Both the position numbers and the translations under genes were made by a program. The notes under the pieces were generated by a model. It was not told where the DNA came from. It did not search any database and saw only the letters and a program-made list of their open reading frames with translations. 64,000 bases of DNA. It comes from Tetrapisispora phaffii CBS 4417 (taxonomy: Eukaryota > Ascomycota > Saccharomycetes > Saccharomycetales > Saccharomycetaceae). The stretch is from positions 1,054,001 through 1,118,000 of the forward strand of contig NC_016520.1 in the NCBI RefSeq assembly GCF_000236905.1, given 5' to 3'. This document shows, piece after piece, positions 42,874-53,400 of the stretch (its first letter is position 1; every line of letters starts with the position of its first letter).

Positions 42874-45720
42874 ATGACTGGTCAGATTATTGACGGTAAA
42901 AATATTGCTGCCGAAGTGCGTGGCGAAATTAGGGAGCAGATTACCAAGATCCAGGGTGAGAATCCTGCATTTAAGGCGCTGTTGGCTATTATTCAGGTCT
43001 CTGACCGTAAGGACTCATTGACATATGTTAGAATGAAATTGAAAGCTGCTGAAGAGGTCGGTATTGCTACGGAGTACTTGCATTTCAGCGAGAGTACCAC
43101 GCAGGAGGAAGTGTTGCAGAGCATCGATCGTTTGAACGAAGATCCAGAGGTTAATGGTATTATTATCCAACTGCCATTGCCAAAGGGATTCGATGAAGAT
43201 TTGTTCACATCTAGGGTCAAGCCAGAAAAGGATGTTGACGGTTTTGGCAATTATAATATAGGGGAATTGAACAAGAGAAATGGGAATCCATATTTCTTGC
43301 CTTGTACTCCAAAGGGGATCATCGAGTTGTTGAAGAGATCTAATGTAAACATCTCGGGGACAAAGTCTTTGGTTATAGGTAGATCTGACATCGTCGGCTC
43401 TCCTATTGCTGCACTATTGAAGGCTGAAGATTCTACAGTGACCATTGCCCACTCAAAGACAAAAGATATTCAACAATGTTTTAAGGATGTTGGGATAGTC
43501 GTTGTGGCAATTGGTAGACCAGAATTTGTAAAAGGTGAATGGTTCAAGGACGCAAGTCCTGATTGTGTTGTTATCGATGTCGGTACCAATTTTGTAGACG
43601 ACTCTACTAAGAAAGTAGGATTTAGATATGTCGGAGACGTTGAATTTCACGAGTCGATAAAACACGTCAAATTGATTACTCCAGTCCCAGGCGGTGTTGG
43701 TCCAATGACTGTCGCAATGTTATTACAAAACACTTTATTATCAGCGCAAAGAGTTGAAAAATTGAATGGTAAATTAAGACCATTTAAAGCATTACCTTTG
43801 CAAAAAGTTAAACCTGTTCCTTCTGATATTGAAATTTCAAAAAACCAAAAACCAAAGAAAATTATAGATGTTGCCTATGAAGCTGGTATTTTACCTTCTG
43901 AATTAGAACCTTACGGCTCAACAAAAGCTAAGGTTAGTTTAAAGATTTTAGATCGTTTAAAGGATAAAGAGAATGGTAAATATATTTTAGTCACTGGTAT
44001 AACACCTACTCCATTAGGTGAAGGTAAATCTACCACTACAGTAGGCTTGGCACAGGCGTTGGGTGCCCATTTGAATAAAACTGTCTTTGCTAATGTTCGT
44101 CAACCATCTATGGGTCCAACCTTTGGTATCAAAGGTGGCGCAGCTGGTGGTGGTTATTCACAAGTCATTCCAATGGATGATTTCAATTTACATGTTACTG
44201 GTGATATCCACGCTATTTCAATGGCTAATAACTTGTTAGCCGCTGCAATTGATACAAGAATGTTCCATGAGTCCACTCAAAAAGATGGTCCTCTTTATAA
44301 GCGCTTAGTACCAGCCAAAAATGGTGTCAGAACTTTCACCCCTACTATGCTAAGAAGATTGAAGAAATTGGGTATTGATAAGACCAATCCGGATGACTTA
44401 ACAGAGGAAGAAATAACTAATTTTGCCAGATTAAATATAGATCCAGAAACAATTACTTGGAGAAGAGTTGTCGATTGTAATGACAGATTCTTAAGAGGAA
44501 TTACAGTCGGTGAAGCTCCTACTGAACGTGGCTTTACTAGAAAGACTGGGTTTGATATTTCTGTTGCTTCCGAATGTATGGCAATTTTGGCATTATCTGA
44601 TTCCTTATCGGATATGAGAGAGCGTTTAGGCAGGATTGTTATCGGTACTTCTAAAGCTGGTGTTCCAATCACATGTGAAGATATAGGATGTGCTGGTGCC
44701 ATGACTGCTTTACTAAAAGATGCAATTAAACCAAATATTATGCAAACTTTAGAAGGTACTCCTGTTTTTGTTCATGCTGGTCCATTTGCTAATATCTCGA
44801 TTGGTGCTAATTCTGTATTATCTGATAAAATGGCCTTGAAATTAGCTGGTGTAGATCCATCATTACCACAGAAGACAAAGAATGAAAAGTATGGCTATGT
44901 CATTACAGAAGCTGGTTTTGATTTAACAATGGGTGGTGAAAGATTTTTGAATATTAAATGCAGAGCTTCTGGTCTAGTTCCTGATGTTGTTATTATTGTA
45001 GCAACTGTTAGAGCATTGAAGGTTCACGGTGGCGGTCCTGAAGTGAGGGCTGGTGCTCCATTACCAAGTGAATATTTAAACGAAGATACCGAATTGTTAA
45101 GAAAAGGTTGTGCTAATTTAGCTCAACATATTGAAAATGCTAGACAGTACAATTTACCAGTAGTCGTTGCAATTAACAAAATGTCTTCTGACACTGATGC
45201 GGAGCATGAAGTTATCAGAGAAGAATCTATTAAGGCTGGCGCAGTTGATGCCATTGTTTCCAACCACTGGGAAGAAGGTGGTGAAGGTGCAATTGATCTA
45301 GCAAGAGGTGTTATAAAGGCCACAGAAGAAACCAGCAACAAAGATTTTGAATTTTTATACGCTACTGACGGTTTATCAGTCGAGGATAAAATAACGACGA
45401 TCGCTCAAAAGATGTATGGTGCTAAGGATGTTGAGTTTACAGACGTTGCACAAAAGAAGATTGATCTTTATTCCAAACTTGGTTTCGGCAATTTACCAAT
45501 CTGCATTGCTAAAACTCAATATTCTTTATCTCATGATGCTAACTTAAAGGGTGTTCCAAAAGACTTTACATTTCCAATTAGAGATGTAAGAGCATCAATT
45601 GGTGCAGGTTATCTATACGCTTTGGCTGCTGAAATTCAAACCATCCCAGGTTTACCAACCCACTGTGGTTTCATGAATATAGAAGTCAATGAAGATGGTG
45701 AAATTGACGGCATGTTTTAA
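42874..45720 (+). CDS. ADE3: C1-tetrahydrofolate synthase, trifunctional cytoplasmic
   Basis: Combines methylene-THF dehydrogenase, methenyl-THF cyclohydrolase and formyl-THF synthetase, supplying one-carbon units for purines and methionine. At 948 residues it matches yeast (946). The N-terminal domain (about 1-310) has YVRMKLKAAEEVGI (catalytic Tyr/Lys), PLPKGFDE and VIGRSDIVGSPIAALL, plus PVPGGVGPMTVAMLL. The synthetase domain (about 330-948) has the ATP loop TPLGEGKSTTT near residue 380, GGAAGGGYSQVIPM and the ending TIPGLPTHCGFMNIEV. There is no mitochondrial presequence, which separates it from MIS1. TGACTC and CACGTG sites lie upstream. Confidence 0.97.
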   Translation: MTGQIIDGKNIAAEVRGEIREQITKIQGENPAFKALLAIIQVSDRKDSLTYVRMKLKAAEEVGIATEYLHFSESTTQEEVLQSIDRLNEDPEVNGIIIQLPLPKGFDEDLFTSRVKPEKDVDGFGNYNIGELNKRNGNPYFLPCTPKGIIELLKRSNVNISGTKSLVIGRSDIVGSPIAALLKAEDSTVTIAHSKTKDIQQCFKDVGIVVVAIGRPEFVKGEWFKDASPDCVVIDVGTNFVDDSTKKVGFRYVGDVEFHESIKHVKLITPVPGGVGPMTVAMLLQNTLLSAQRVEKLNGKLRPFKALPLQKVKPVPSDIEISKNQKPKKIIDVAYEAGILPSELEPYGSTKAKVSLKILDRLKDKENGKYILVTGITPTPLGEGKSTTTVGLAQALGAHLNKTVFANVRQPSMGPTFGIKGGAAGGGYSQVIPMDDFNLHVTGDIHAISMANNLLAAAIDTRMFHESTQKDGPLYKRLVPAKNGVRTFTPTMLRRLKKLGIDKTNPDDLTEEEITNFARLNIDPETITWRRVVDCNDRFLRGITVGEAPTERGFTRKTGFDISVASECMAILALSDSLSDMRERLGRIVIGTSKAGVPITCEDIGCAGAMTALLKDAIKPNIMQTLEGTPVFVHAGPFANISIGANSVLSDKMALKLAGVDPSLPQKTKNEKYGYVITEAGFDLTMGGERFLNIKCRASGLVPDVVIIVATVRALKVHGGGPEVRAGAPLPSEYLNEDTELLRKGCANLAQHIENARQYNLPVVVAINKMSSDTDAEHEVIREESIKAGAVDAIVSNHWEEGGEGAIDLARGVIKATEETSNKDFEFLYATDGLSVEDKITTIAQKMYGAKDVEFTDVAQKKIDLYSKLGFGNLPICIAKTQYSLSHDANLKGVPKDFTFPIRDVRASIGAGYLYALAAEIQTIPGLPTHCGFMNIEVNEDGEIDGMF

Positions 45721-45897
45721 GTCATATACGCTTTAATTTTACAATGAATTTTAGAGATGACAAAAAAGGATATTACTTTATACAAAATATTGATAAATAA
45801 ATTTATAGAGATGTTGATTCAGTATTAATATTTATTGAAATGTTTAACATTTCCAGGTAGAATAATCTGTATATAATTTAACCCAAATGAAAGATTC

Positions 45898-46884
45898 TTA
45901 AAACTTTGATCGAATAGTTTCTTCATCATCGTATATTACATAACCTTCCTGTGATACACTCGCAACTATTTCCTTTGTTTTTGCATTATAATATTCTCCT
46001 ACCATTAAATGTTTATCTGACCTTGAACTAATATTACTTATTTCAAAATACGTGAAGTCGCTAATGTTAGGTATTTGATGGAAATGAATTGAATGATCCA
46101 ATGAAACACTAAATTTGTGAGAAAATAATGGTAATGCATGAAATGAAGGTAATGTTAGTAAAAAATAAGCATCTGAAATATAAGCTAAAGCTATGTACGC
46201 ATATCTAGGATCATTTTCTGGTGTAATTTTATCGAACTGTTCCCTAGAAAAATGTTTATTGATTTTTTCTCTGCATTTAACATAGTATCCTAGCTTATCT
46301 TTAGCTTCTTTAGAATAGAAAATACTTTTTGGGAACCTGTACTCAACAGGACCATGCTTAAAGTTCATAAGGCTTTTATTTAGGTTAGATACATCTTGAA
46401 ATCTTTGTGAAGCTTTTTCATATATTTTAGCATTTGAAACTATCTTATCTTTGAACAATTTATCAGCTGGTTCAAACTTAGTTAACGAAGGCATAGAGTC
46501 AGCATCGATAGTCTTCAAATGATGCAATGAATCATGTAATCTTTTTTTTGAAAATAGAATTATTGAAGTGAATATTAACTTTTCATGTTGGTATCCCTTT
46601 ACCTGTTTATGCATGAAATTTTTACCATGTCTCAAATCTTGAACATGGTATTGTATCATAACAGAAGGGTTACCACCGCTTATAAAATAACTATGAAGTG
46701 AAACTGGCGAAAAATCATCAGGGACTGTGTAAAAGGCAGCTAAAAGTGACTGACCGACTAAAGTACCTCCAAACGTACCTTTACCACCAATGGGAGCAGC
46801 AGGCAAAGATGTAGTAATAAATCTATTAGCTGAAACAGGAGCTAATTCTAAAATTTTTTCTAAAGCAACAGGTATATAAGACAT
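45898..46884 (-). CDS. TES1: Peroxisomal acyl-CoA thioesterase
   Basis: Hydrolyses acyl-CoA in peroxisomes. The double hot-dog fold of TesB type is shown by GKGTFGGTLVGQSLLAAFYTVP near the N-terminus and SVSLDHSIHFHQIPNISDFTYFEI in the second half, which contains the catalytic Asp. The C-terminal SKF fits a type 1 peroxisomal targeting signal. At 328 residues it is shorter than yeast (349). The gene lies between ADE3 and TDA10, combining YJR019C with the YGR204-205 track. A second-half loop ISSRSDKHLMVGEYYNAKTKEIVASVSQEG is the typical end of the fold. Confidence 0.9.
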   Translation of the reverse strand: MSYIPVALEKILELAPVSANRFITTSLPAAPIGGKGTFGGTLVGQSLLAAFYTVPDDFSPVSLHSYFISGGNPSVMIQYHVQDLRHGKNFMHKQVKGYQHEKLIFTSIILFSKKRLHDSLHHLKTIDADSMPSLTKFEPADKLFKDKIVSNAKIYEKASQRFQDVSNLNKSLMNFKHGPVEYRFPKSIFYSKEAKDKLGYYVKCREKINKHFSREQFDKITPENDPRYAYIALAYISDAYFLLTLPSFHALPLFSHKFSVSLDHSIHFHQIPNISDFTYFEISNISSRSDKHLMVGEYYNAKTKEIVASVSQEGYVIYDDEETIRSKF

Positions 46885-47376
46885 TTTTAATATTAATGTT
46901 GTTAATACTCACCTATATATATGTATATACATATATTAACTATTCAATAAAAGAACTGTGAAATTTGCTGTTTCTAATAAAATGAGTCCTGATTTTCTTA
47001 TTCTTATATAGAAGAAATATCTTCAAATACCATATAACAGATGAAATAAATGGAGATCATTAATTTTATTAACTTATCGTGGTACTCCAACTATTTTTAA
47101 CTGCAAGATCTATCCTTGTAGTTTGTAAGTCATGGATACTTTTTCAGATAGACAGGGAGAGAGTCATTCGTTAAAATTAATCATTTACAGATCATTCTTT
47201 AAAATATCGAAAAACGCCCTTTACACTAATATTTCGGTGATAATCCAATTTGATATAAAATACTGTTTTATTAAAGAAACTTTCATAATTCGAGACTCAA
47301 TGTGGATTATAATATTGAATATATTATCAGTAAACACAATATAGTTGTTGGAATAGAAGTGTATCACTCATTACAA
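46885..47376. other. Divergent promoter region TES1/TDA10
   Basis: AT-rich, with no supported gene. A 70-codon ORF (47132-47344) precedes TDA10 but resembles nothing known. Confidence 0.45.
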
Positions 47377-48297
47377 ATGCTTTCTAGAACTACTTCCTTT
47401 AGTGAACAGAAAACTACTCTGGATTATTCAATTGAATTTTTGGATACCTTCATAACATCATGGTTTTCTAAAAATGAAAAGAAACCATTGTTTCTATTCA
47501 TATCTGGTCCTCAAGGCAGTGGGAAATCTTATACTGGTGTTAGAATCCACAAATACTTGAAGGATAAATATTCAAACAAGTGCAAAAATGTTCTTTATGC
47601 TTCAATAGACGACTTTTATTTGACTCATAAAGATCAACTAGAATTGGAAAAAAGTAACCCTAACATGACACTTTGGAAAGGTAGGGGTCTGCCAGGTACT
47701 CACGATATGAGTCTATTATCACAATCTATTAATGAAATTCTTGCAGGCTTTAGTGGAGCTCACAATGTGCATGTGCCCAAATATATTAATCTACCAATTT
47801 ACGATAAATCTCGATTTAACGGGACAGGAGATAGATCAGAGGTAAGTAAGAGAGAAAGACTCCCTGCTGACATAGTTGTCTTTGAAGGGTGGTTCTTAGG
47901 CTTTGATCCAGTAGATACTTCTAAATTCCATAACAAAAAGGATACATTTAAAAACCTTCCAGAGATGAAATTGATCAATTCTCATTTATATGAGTATGGC
48001 GATATATTGTGGAAAAATAGAGATATTGCTTCATTAGGGATTGTGTTTGATACAGATGATGTCGTAGATAGAATACAGTCATGGAGGGTTCAACAAGAAC
48101 ATGAAACTAGGGCCATTTACGGCGAAGGACTAACAGACGAAGAGGTTATTAAATTTATTGATAGATATATCCCTTGCTATGATGTATATTATGATAAATT
48201 TACTCGATCAGAAAGCCTTGGATCAATCGCTACTTTAACCATCAAACTAGATTCTCAAAGAAGACCACTTTCATTAAAGACAAAAAGCTTCGATTAA
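47377..48297 (+). CDS. TDA10: ATP-binding kinase-like protein (glycerate-kinase/PRK fold)
   Basis: P-loop kinase-like protein of unknown substrate; structure-based relatives include phosphoribulokinase and glycerate kinase. The ATG at 47377 (MLSRTTSFSE) gives 306 residues (yeast 290); the longer open frame begins at a GTG and is not used. Walker A GPQGSGKS lies at 44-51, and YASIDDFYLTH, WKGRGLPGTHD, VFEGWFLGF and SLGSIATLTIKLD are diagnostic for the Tda10 group. Position matches YGR205W. Confidence 0.92.
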   Translation: MLSRTTSFSEQKTTLDYSIEFLDTFITSWFSKNEKKPLFLFISGPQGSGKSYTGVRIHKYLKDKYSNKCKNVLYASIDDFYLTHKDQLELEKSNPNMTLWKGRGLPGTHDMSLLSQSINEILAGFSGAHNVHVPKYINLPIYDKSRFNGTGDRSEVSKRERLPADIVVFEGWFLGFDPVDTSKFHNKKDTFKNLPEMKLINSHLYEYGDILWKNRDIASLGIVFDTDDVVDRIQSWRVQQEHETRAIYGEGLTDEEVIKFIDRYIPCYDVYYDKFTRSESLGSIATLTIKLDSQRRPLSLKTKSFD

Positions 48298-48392
48298 TTT
48301 ATTGTTATAGTTATCATATCAAAATAAACATGCATCATATTTGTTTTTTACCTTTAATACTATTTAGTAGATGACAAAGCTGTTAAAACATA

Positions 48393-49298
48393 TCACAATT
48401 CTGAAGAGTAGTTCATGTTTAACTCATCCCAAGGGATTATATTACGATTAGTTTTTGTTTCTTGTCTCTTGACAATGGCAGCTTTTGACCTTGTAATAGC
48501 TCCAATCTTTGTTGAAGGAATTTCTAACATCATGCTATTTTTGTTATAACAAACTTTCTCATATATTTCATTATTCAGCGTAGTACCTTGTAATTGTTGA
48601 ATACTTGCATTTGTATCATCATTGGCTATTTTCTGTTGACTAAACATGTTTTCCAAATGCACCTGTCTATCATTTATGGATTTTAAATTAGAAGACATGT
48701 TGCCCAATATTTTATTTACGCTTTCCAATTGATTATTAAAGTTAAATATCATCCCATTCATAAAATTCAATGATTCTGTAATTTTAGTCTGGTTATCTCT
48801 AACCGGCTTAACAATACTTTTGCTATATTTTTCAATGCTATTCTTGACTATAGAATCTATATTATTATGAAGTTCGAAATCATCTGATCCTCTTGTCCTC
48901 TTTCTACTAGCCCTATTACCTTGGGTTGTGTTACTCTTTCCCAGATTATCGTTAATTGTCTTTTCTATTTTCGCTAGAATTTTTAACATTTCAGAATCTA
49001 TATCTTTATCTGCTGGTGTTTGACTTTGATGCTCAATATTTTTTAGATTTTTGTTCAACTGTTCCATTACAGAATATAAACGATCTGAATTTCTTTTTAG
49101 AACAGTAGTCAACTCACCAGCTTTCTCTCTCAGGTCGACACTTTCTAATTCTAATTTACCAGCCCATTCTAGAATTTGTTGGTCAGCCTCATTAAAGACA
49201 GTCTCCTTAACTGGAGAACTGGCCAAACAATCTGTACTGATGTTTGATGAAATGTCAGTCATATTCTGAGTATTTATTAAATTCTGTGAAGTTACCAT
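48393..49298 (-). CDS. REC107: Meiotic recombination protein Rec107/Mer2
   Basis: Meiotic protein that, with Rec114 and Mei4, forms axis condensates that activate Spo11 breaks. The 301-residue protein from the ATG at 49298 has the conserved block ADQQILEWAGKLELES (38-53), coiled-coil sequence and the C-terminal motif NRNIIPWDELNMNYSSEL. These align with S. cerevisiae Rec107 at both ends. No intron is present: the frame is uninterrupted, whereas S. cerevisiae MER2 carries an 80-nt intron controlled by Mer1. The long open frame upstream begins with GTG. Confidence 0.88.
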   Translation of the reverse strand: MVTSQNLINTQNMTDISSNISTDCLASSPVKETVFNEADQQILEWAGKLELESVDLREKAGELTTVLKRNSDRLYSVMEQLNKNLKNIEHQSQTPADKDIDSEMLKILAKIEKTINDNLGKSNTTQGNRASRKRTRGSDDFELHNNIDSIVKNSIEKYSKSIVKPVRDNQTKITESLNFMNGMIFNFNNQLESVNKILGNMSSNLKSINDRQVHLENMFSQQKIANDDTNASIQQLQGTTLNNEIYEKVCYNKNSMMLEIPSTKIGAITRSKAAIVKRQETKTNRNIIPWDELNMNYSSEL

Positions 49299-49588
49299 AT
49301 TTTCTGGATTTGATTGTCGATACTGTTTTATAAAAAGAGGCACACCTATAACTAAAACATTAAAACAGTTACAAATGACCTTAAGTGAATGAAAATCCTT
49401 TTATATTTATATATCTATCTATTTATTATTTTTAGTACCCTCATTTTTTTATTTTGTCGGCGGCTAAATGACTTCCTAATTATTTAAAAAGAAGACATTT
49501 GAAGCAAGTACTATTTGTAAAAGATCTTTACTTGTAGAGTATTAATGTAAAAAGTTATATAATAATATCTATTTTAAATGCCCATTTT

Positions 49589-50347
49589 TTAATATTTTTG
49601 TTCATCCCCTATCGGACAATCTGGAGGAATTCCAAGCTGATACATCTTGATGGCAAGCTCCATTAAGTAATCGATGGCTTCATTGAATATCTTTGCTTTT
49701 TCAATAGTTGGACCCCATACAAAAATACCATGTCTTCTTACGATAAGAGCTGTGGTATGTGGATATTTTTTAAACACCTCATGGAATGAGTCTACCAATT
49801 CATTCTCATGAGCCATGTTTTCGATAATTGGGATTTTTAATGTGTCGAAATATGACAATGCAATTGATTTTCCTGTAACAGGATCAGTCTTTCCACTTGG
49901 AATAGCTTTAATATTTTCAATATTTGAAATTCTAAATTCGTCTTTGAAGATTAATGAGCAAATTACTGCATGCTGAGAATGCGTGTGAATGATAGCACCT
50001 GCATTTTTAACATTAAAACATGCTTTGAACAATGGTGTACAGTCACTGGGTTTGTAGAATTTTGGAGATCTCAAAATTTTTGAACCATCATGATTTAATA
50101 CAAACAAGTCCTCCTTCTTCATTTTTTCTTTCTGGACACCAGATGGGGCAACATAAATGTGATCATACTTGGAATGTTTTATGGAAATGCCACCAGCTGT
50201 ACCAGTACACCAATTATTATGATAGAACTGTTCACAAAGAGTGCATATAAGGTTAGCTGGGTGATTTGGATCATTAGATTTAATTAAGTTATCAGGATCT
50301 TGGCGAATAGCCTCTTCATTATGCAAAAAATCTTCGTTATCACTCAT
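49589..50347 (-). CDS. MDE1: Methylthioribulose-1-phosphate dehydratase
   Basis: Methionine-salvage enzyme of the class II aldolase fold. Its 252 residues (yeast 244) have the zinc-binding HTH (H121, H123 in [11 protein letters not shown]) and a later RRHGIFVWG motif with the third metal His. [12 protein letters not shown] and [11 protein letters not shown] are the substrate-binding segments. The start [15 protein letters not shown] is followed by a short variable extension. Position beside BNA1 matches YJR024C-YJR025C. Confidence 0.95.
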   Translation of the reverse strand: MSDNEDFLHNEEAIRQDPDNLIKSNDPNHPANLICTLCEQFYHNNWCTGTAGGISIKHSKYDHIYVAPSGVQKEKMKKEDLFVLNHDGSKILRSPKFYKPSDCTPLFKACFNVKNAGAIIHTHSQHAVICSLIFKDEFRISNIENIKAIPSGKTDPVTGKSIALSYFDTLKIPIIENMAHENELVDSFHEVFKKYPHTTALIVRRHGIFVWGPTIEKAKIFNEAIDYLMELAIKMYQLGIPPDCPIGDEQKY

Positions 50348-50728
50348 TCTATACTAGGATCGATCTGATTTTTAATCACAGGTATTCATCAGAAAATGTA
50401 AAGTGAGTTAATTTAAAAATAGAGAATGAACATTGGTTAATTATATATCTTTCGATATCAACATCTACTTGGTTCAACTTATATTTCCTTTACTGTACAA
50501 TATTTATTTTAAGTTGTTGATCTTTCCGACTAATCCAAGAACAAAGATTTCAAGCGTGCGTGAAATATAAGCGTCACAATGAATTTTAAGTGTCAATAAG
50601 TTTTGATATGGATATTCTAAAAACAAAAATATGTATACACAAAAAATGTATTATTTCATGGAACAATTATCTATAATATCCATAAAAAATTAGAATTATA
50701 AAGAATATATAGTCCATCGAGTAACAAA
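50348..50728. other. Intergenic region MDE1-BNA1
   Basis: AT-rich, with no gene or clear motif. Confidence 0.5.
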
Positions 50729-51259
50729 TCATTGAGGTTTAGAGAAATTCAAAGTGCCACATTTTTTACATGTTCTTTTCTCAATATCGCCTTCAAAAGC
50801 CAAGACCCCTTCCTTCACTTGAGTACCCAAGTCCTCCATATAGAAATCCATTTGGCAAACAATTTCCTTACAATTGTGACAATACCAACGTAAATGGTCC
50901 AATTGATCTTTAGGTCTGTTCTGTTCAACTACGATACCAATAGTGTCTGCATAACGAACAGGGTTATGAGGAACATTTGCTGCTAGTAAATATGAATCAC
51001 CCTCATTTATGATAATATCTATAAATTTTGCGTCTCCTGATAAGGACTCATCCACAACACGAAGTGTCATATATCCTTTTCTCTGATGAAACCATTCTGG
51101 CGTTGGATTAATGTGATAATCAGTCCTCTCATTCGGCCCCCCAATGATCATCACTGTGAACCCATCATGGTGTAAACAATAGTTGTTAATTGGTGGCTTC
51201 AACAAATGACTATTCTCCGATAGCCATTTGTCAATATTAATGGGAGTAATATTTAACAT
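50729..51259 (-). CDS. BNA1: 3-hydroxyanthranilate 3,4-dioxygenase
   Basis: Kynurenine-pathway enzyme opening 3-hydroxyanthranilate toward NAD. The cupin fold has 176 residues (yeast 177). Iron ligands are expected at H49 ([14 protein letters not shown]), E55 and the His in [14 protein letters not shown]. The C-terminal rubredoxin-like site shows [10 protein letters not shown] and [11 protein letters not shown]. Start [23 protein letters not shown] is the family N-terminus. Confidence 0.96.
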   Translation of the reverse strand: MLNITPINIDKWLSENSHLLKPPINNYCLHHDGFTVMIIGGPNERTDYHINPTPEWFHQRKGYMTLRVVDESLSGDAKFIDIIINEGDSYLLAANVPHNPVRYADTIGIVVEQNRPKDQLDHLRWYCHNCKEIVCQMDFYMEDLGTQVKEGVLAFEGDIEKRTCKKCGTLNFSKPQ

Positions 51260-51684
51260 TTATTTTTTTGACAGAAATTGGGTTTACTTTCTACCAACTT
51301 CAATATCACTAGAGACTAAAGGGCAACAAAAGAAGAATATAATAGATTAAACATTATGAAAAACAATATAACCAATAATAAGAATTATTAAAATAATTAC
51401 TCAATTTATAATAATTCAAAATTAGTGCCAACCAATTTATTTCAAGTTTTAATTGTCGCTCCATTAATTTGTTGCTTATTTAACTGGATTAAGTTTATCT
51501 TAAAGTCAGACGCGGATAACTGAAAGCGTTCAATCAAGATTGAATAATACTAAACAGGCCTCAAAAAATTAACATCGTCATTCTGATAAAAAGGGTAACC
51601 GTAAGAGAACAGTTTAAATTTTATATATATAGGAGTATAAAGTGTTGTTTGACAAAAATATACGACATCAAATTGCACATCACC
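51260..51684. other. Divergent promoter region BNA1/MVB12
   Basis: AT-rich spacer with no supported gene. Confidence 0.5.
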
Positions 51685-51987
51685 ATGAAGAAAGAGAACG
51701 TTTTGAAAGGGATTCCATTGTACAACGCATTTGGGGAATCGTTTCCATCTCAAAAGAATTTAAACAGACTCACAGTTCCAAATATCAATGTTCCAGCATC
51801 ACAACAACAACCTAGTGAAATGTTTAAACCGTGGTATAAATTGTGTAATGATCTAATCGAAGGCTGTAATAATCATGATAAATCAAGCGAAGACTTTGAA
51901 AAATGGTACGAAGACAGATACTTAAAGAATAAACCTCATGGCATGAGAGAAAGTATTGTTCTCTCGCCATCCAAAAAAGTCACATAA
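51685..51987 (+). CDS. MVB12: ESCRT-I subunit Mvb12
   Basis: Small subunit of the ESCRT-I complex in multivesicular-body sorting. The ATG at 51685 gives 100 residues (yeast 101). Conserved pieces are KGIPLYNAFGESFPSQ, PWYKLCNDLIEGCNNHD, DFEKWYEDRYLKNKPHG and the end SIVLSPSKK. The upstream extension starts at TTG and is not used. Despite its size it is clearly a gene, because the yeast sequence can be aligned along the whole length. Position matches YGR206W. Confidence 0.9.
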   Translation: MKKENVLKGIPLYNAFGESFPSQKNLNRLTVPNINVPASQQQPSEMFKPWYKLCNDLIEGCNNHDKSSEDFEKWYEDRYLKNKPHGMRESIVLSPSKKVT

Positions 51988-52315
51988 GCTATTTCACAGG
52001 TTGAATTGCATGTTATAATTTGCTATGACAAATAAAATAAAATTGGGGCATATATTACAAATCCATCTTTAATAGTTTAATAATCATCAATGTTTTGTTG
52101 AAGATGGTATCAGCATCAAAATTATCTCATAGAAAATATATTGTAATTTTCCAGTATTTTCAATTTGAAAAATCAGATTTTATTTAAGAAAACAAGAATA
52201 ATATTTTGAGTCATCATATAAAAACGTACTTTATACAACATGGAATGCTAAATATCCCAATTCTTACCATATATAAACACTTAATACATACTACCAGTAT
52301 CCGCATTTTAGTATT
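51988..52315. other. Intergenic region MVB12-SER2
   Basis: AT-rich, with no gene. A Gcn4 site lies at 52207-52213. Confidence 0.55.
52207..52213 (+). promoter_or_regulatory. Gcn4 site TGAGTCA upstream of SER2
   Basis: Exact Gcn4 core followed by T, about 103 bp upstream of SER2, an amino-acid biosynthesis gene. Confidence 0.6.
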
Positions 52316-53245
52316 ATGGAGTACGTAGCTACATATATCTCTCATTCCCAAGAGTTGAGTGATCAACAGATCTCTAAGATAACCAATAAAATTGAATCTC
52401 AATTTGCCATAAAATCTACGAGGTCAAAGAGGCTAGGTAAGCGGGCAAATGACACATATTTTATAATCAATGATTCTAAAAATGTTAAAAATGTTATTAG
52501 TGAGATAATTGATTATTATAGCAAAGAAATTGATATTAGTATCCAAAAGAATGATGAAAATAGAAAATTCAAGAAAATGATGGTGTTCGACATGGATTCA
52601 ACTTTGATCTACCAGGAAGTGATAGAATTGATTGCATCTTATGCTGATGTTGAGGATAAAGTCCGAGAAATCACGAATAGAGCAATGAATAATGAAATTG
52701 ATTTTAAAGAGTCTTTAAAACAAAGAGTTCAGTTGTTAAAAGGTTTAAAAATCGATACTCTATATGATGATATTAAAGAAAAGATTGTCGTCACCAAAGG
52801 TGTTCCTGAATTGGTAAAATTTATGCAATTAGAACAAGGTACAAAGTTTAGTGTATTGAGTGGTGGATTTATTCAATTTGCTGACTACATAGGTGACAAA
52901 TTAAAATTTGATTATAGAAGAGCTAACCTATTAGAAGTGGATGACGAAGGACGTTTAACTGGTAACACAATAGGCGAAATTGTTGATGGGGAATGCAAAG
53001 CTAATACTATCCAACAATTATGCTCAAAGGACAAATTTGATATAGATATTAAATCCACAGTTATGGTAGGTGATGGTGGTAACGATTTAAGAGCTATGGC
53101 TACGGCAGGATTCGGTATTGCTTGGAATGCTAAACCAATTGTTCAACAACAAGCTCCAAGCAGACTGAATACAGACTCTATGCTTGATATATTATATATG
53201 TTTGGTTATACAGATGACGAAATTGAAAGTAGATTAAGTAATTAA
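52316..53245 (+). CDS. SER2: Phosphoserine phosphatase
   Basis: Last step of serine synthesis from 3-phosphoglycerate. HAD-superfamily enzyme of exactly the yeast length (309). Motif I FDMDSTLIYQE has Asp92 (nucleophile) and Asp94. Motif II is VLSGGFIQFAD and motif III/IV VMVGDGGNDLRAMATAGFGIAWNAKP. The N-terminal ~85 residues resemble the regulatory ACT-like extension of the yeast protein. A Gcn4 site lies in the promoter. Position matches YGR208W. Confidence 0.97.
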   Translation: MEYVATYISHSQELSDQQISKITNKIESQFAIKSTRSKRLGKRANDTYFIINDSKNVKNVISEIIDYYSKEIDISIQKNDENRKFKKMMVFDMDSTLIYQEVIELIASYADVEDKVREITNRAMNNEIDFKESLKQRVQLLKGLKIDTLYDDIKEKIVVTKGVPELVKFMQLEQGTKFSVLSGGFIQFADYIGDKLKFDYRRANLLEVDDEGRLTGNTIGEIVDGECKANTIQQLCSKDKFDIDIKSTVMVGDGGNDLRAMATAGFGIAWNAKPIVQQQAPSRLNTDSMLDILYMFGYTDDEIESRLSN

Positions 53246-53400
53246 AGAGTTTAGATGACATTTTTTTTATAGACTAAATGATTTGACGTGTGTTTTATTA
53301 CATGATCTATCTCAATGTATTTATGATGTTATTAAGCTACTGGGCTGTATTATTTACGTGATTAATGCAATTTATATATAGATATATACATAAACTTAAA

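Noticed and set aside
47302..47376. N-terminal extension of TDA10 starting at 47302
   Set aside because: The codon there is GTG, and conservation starts after the ATG at 47377.
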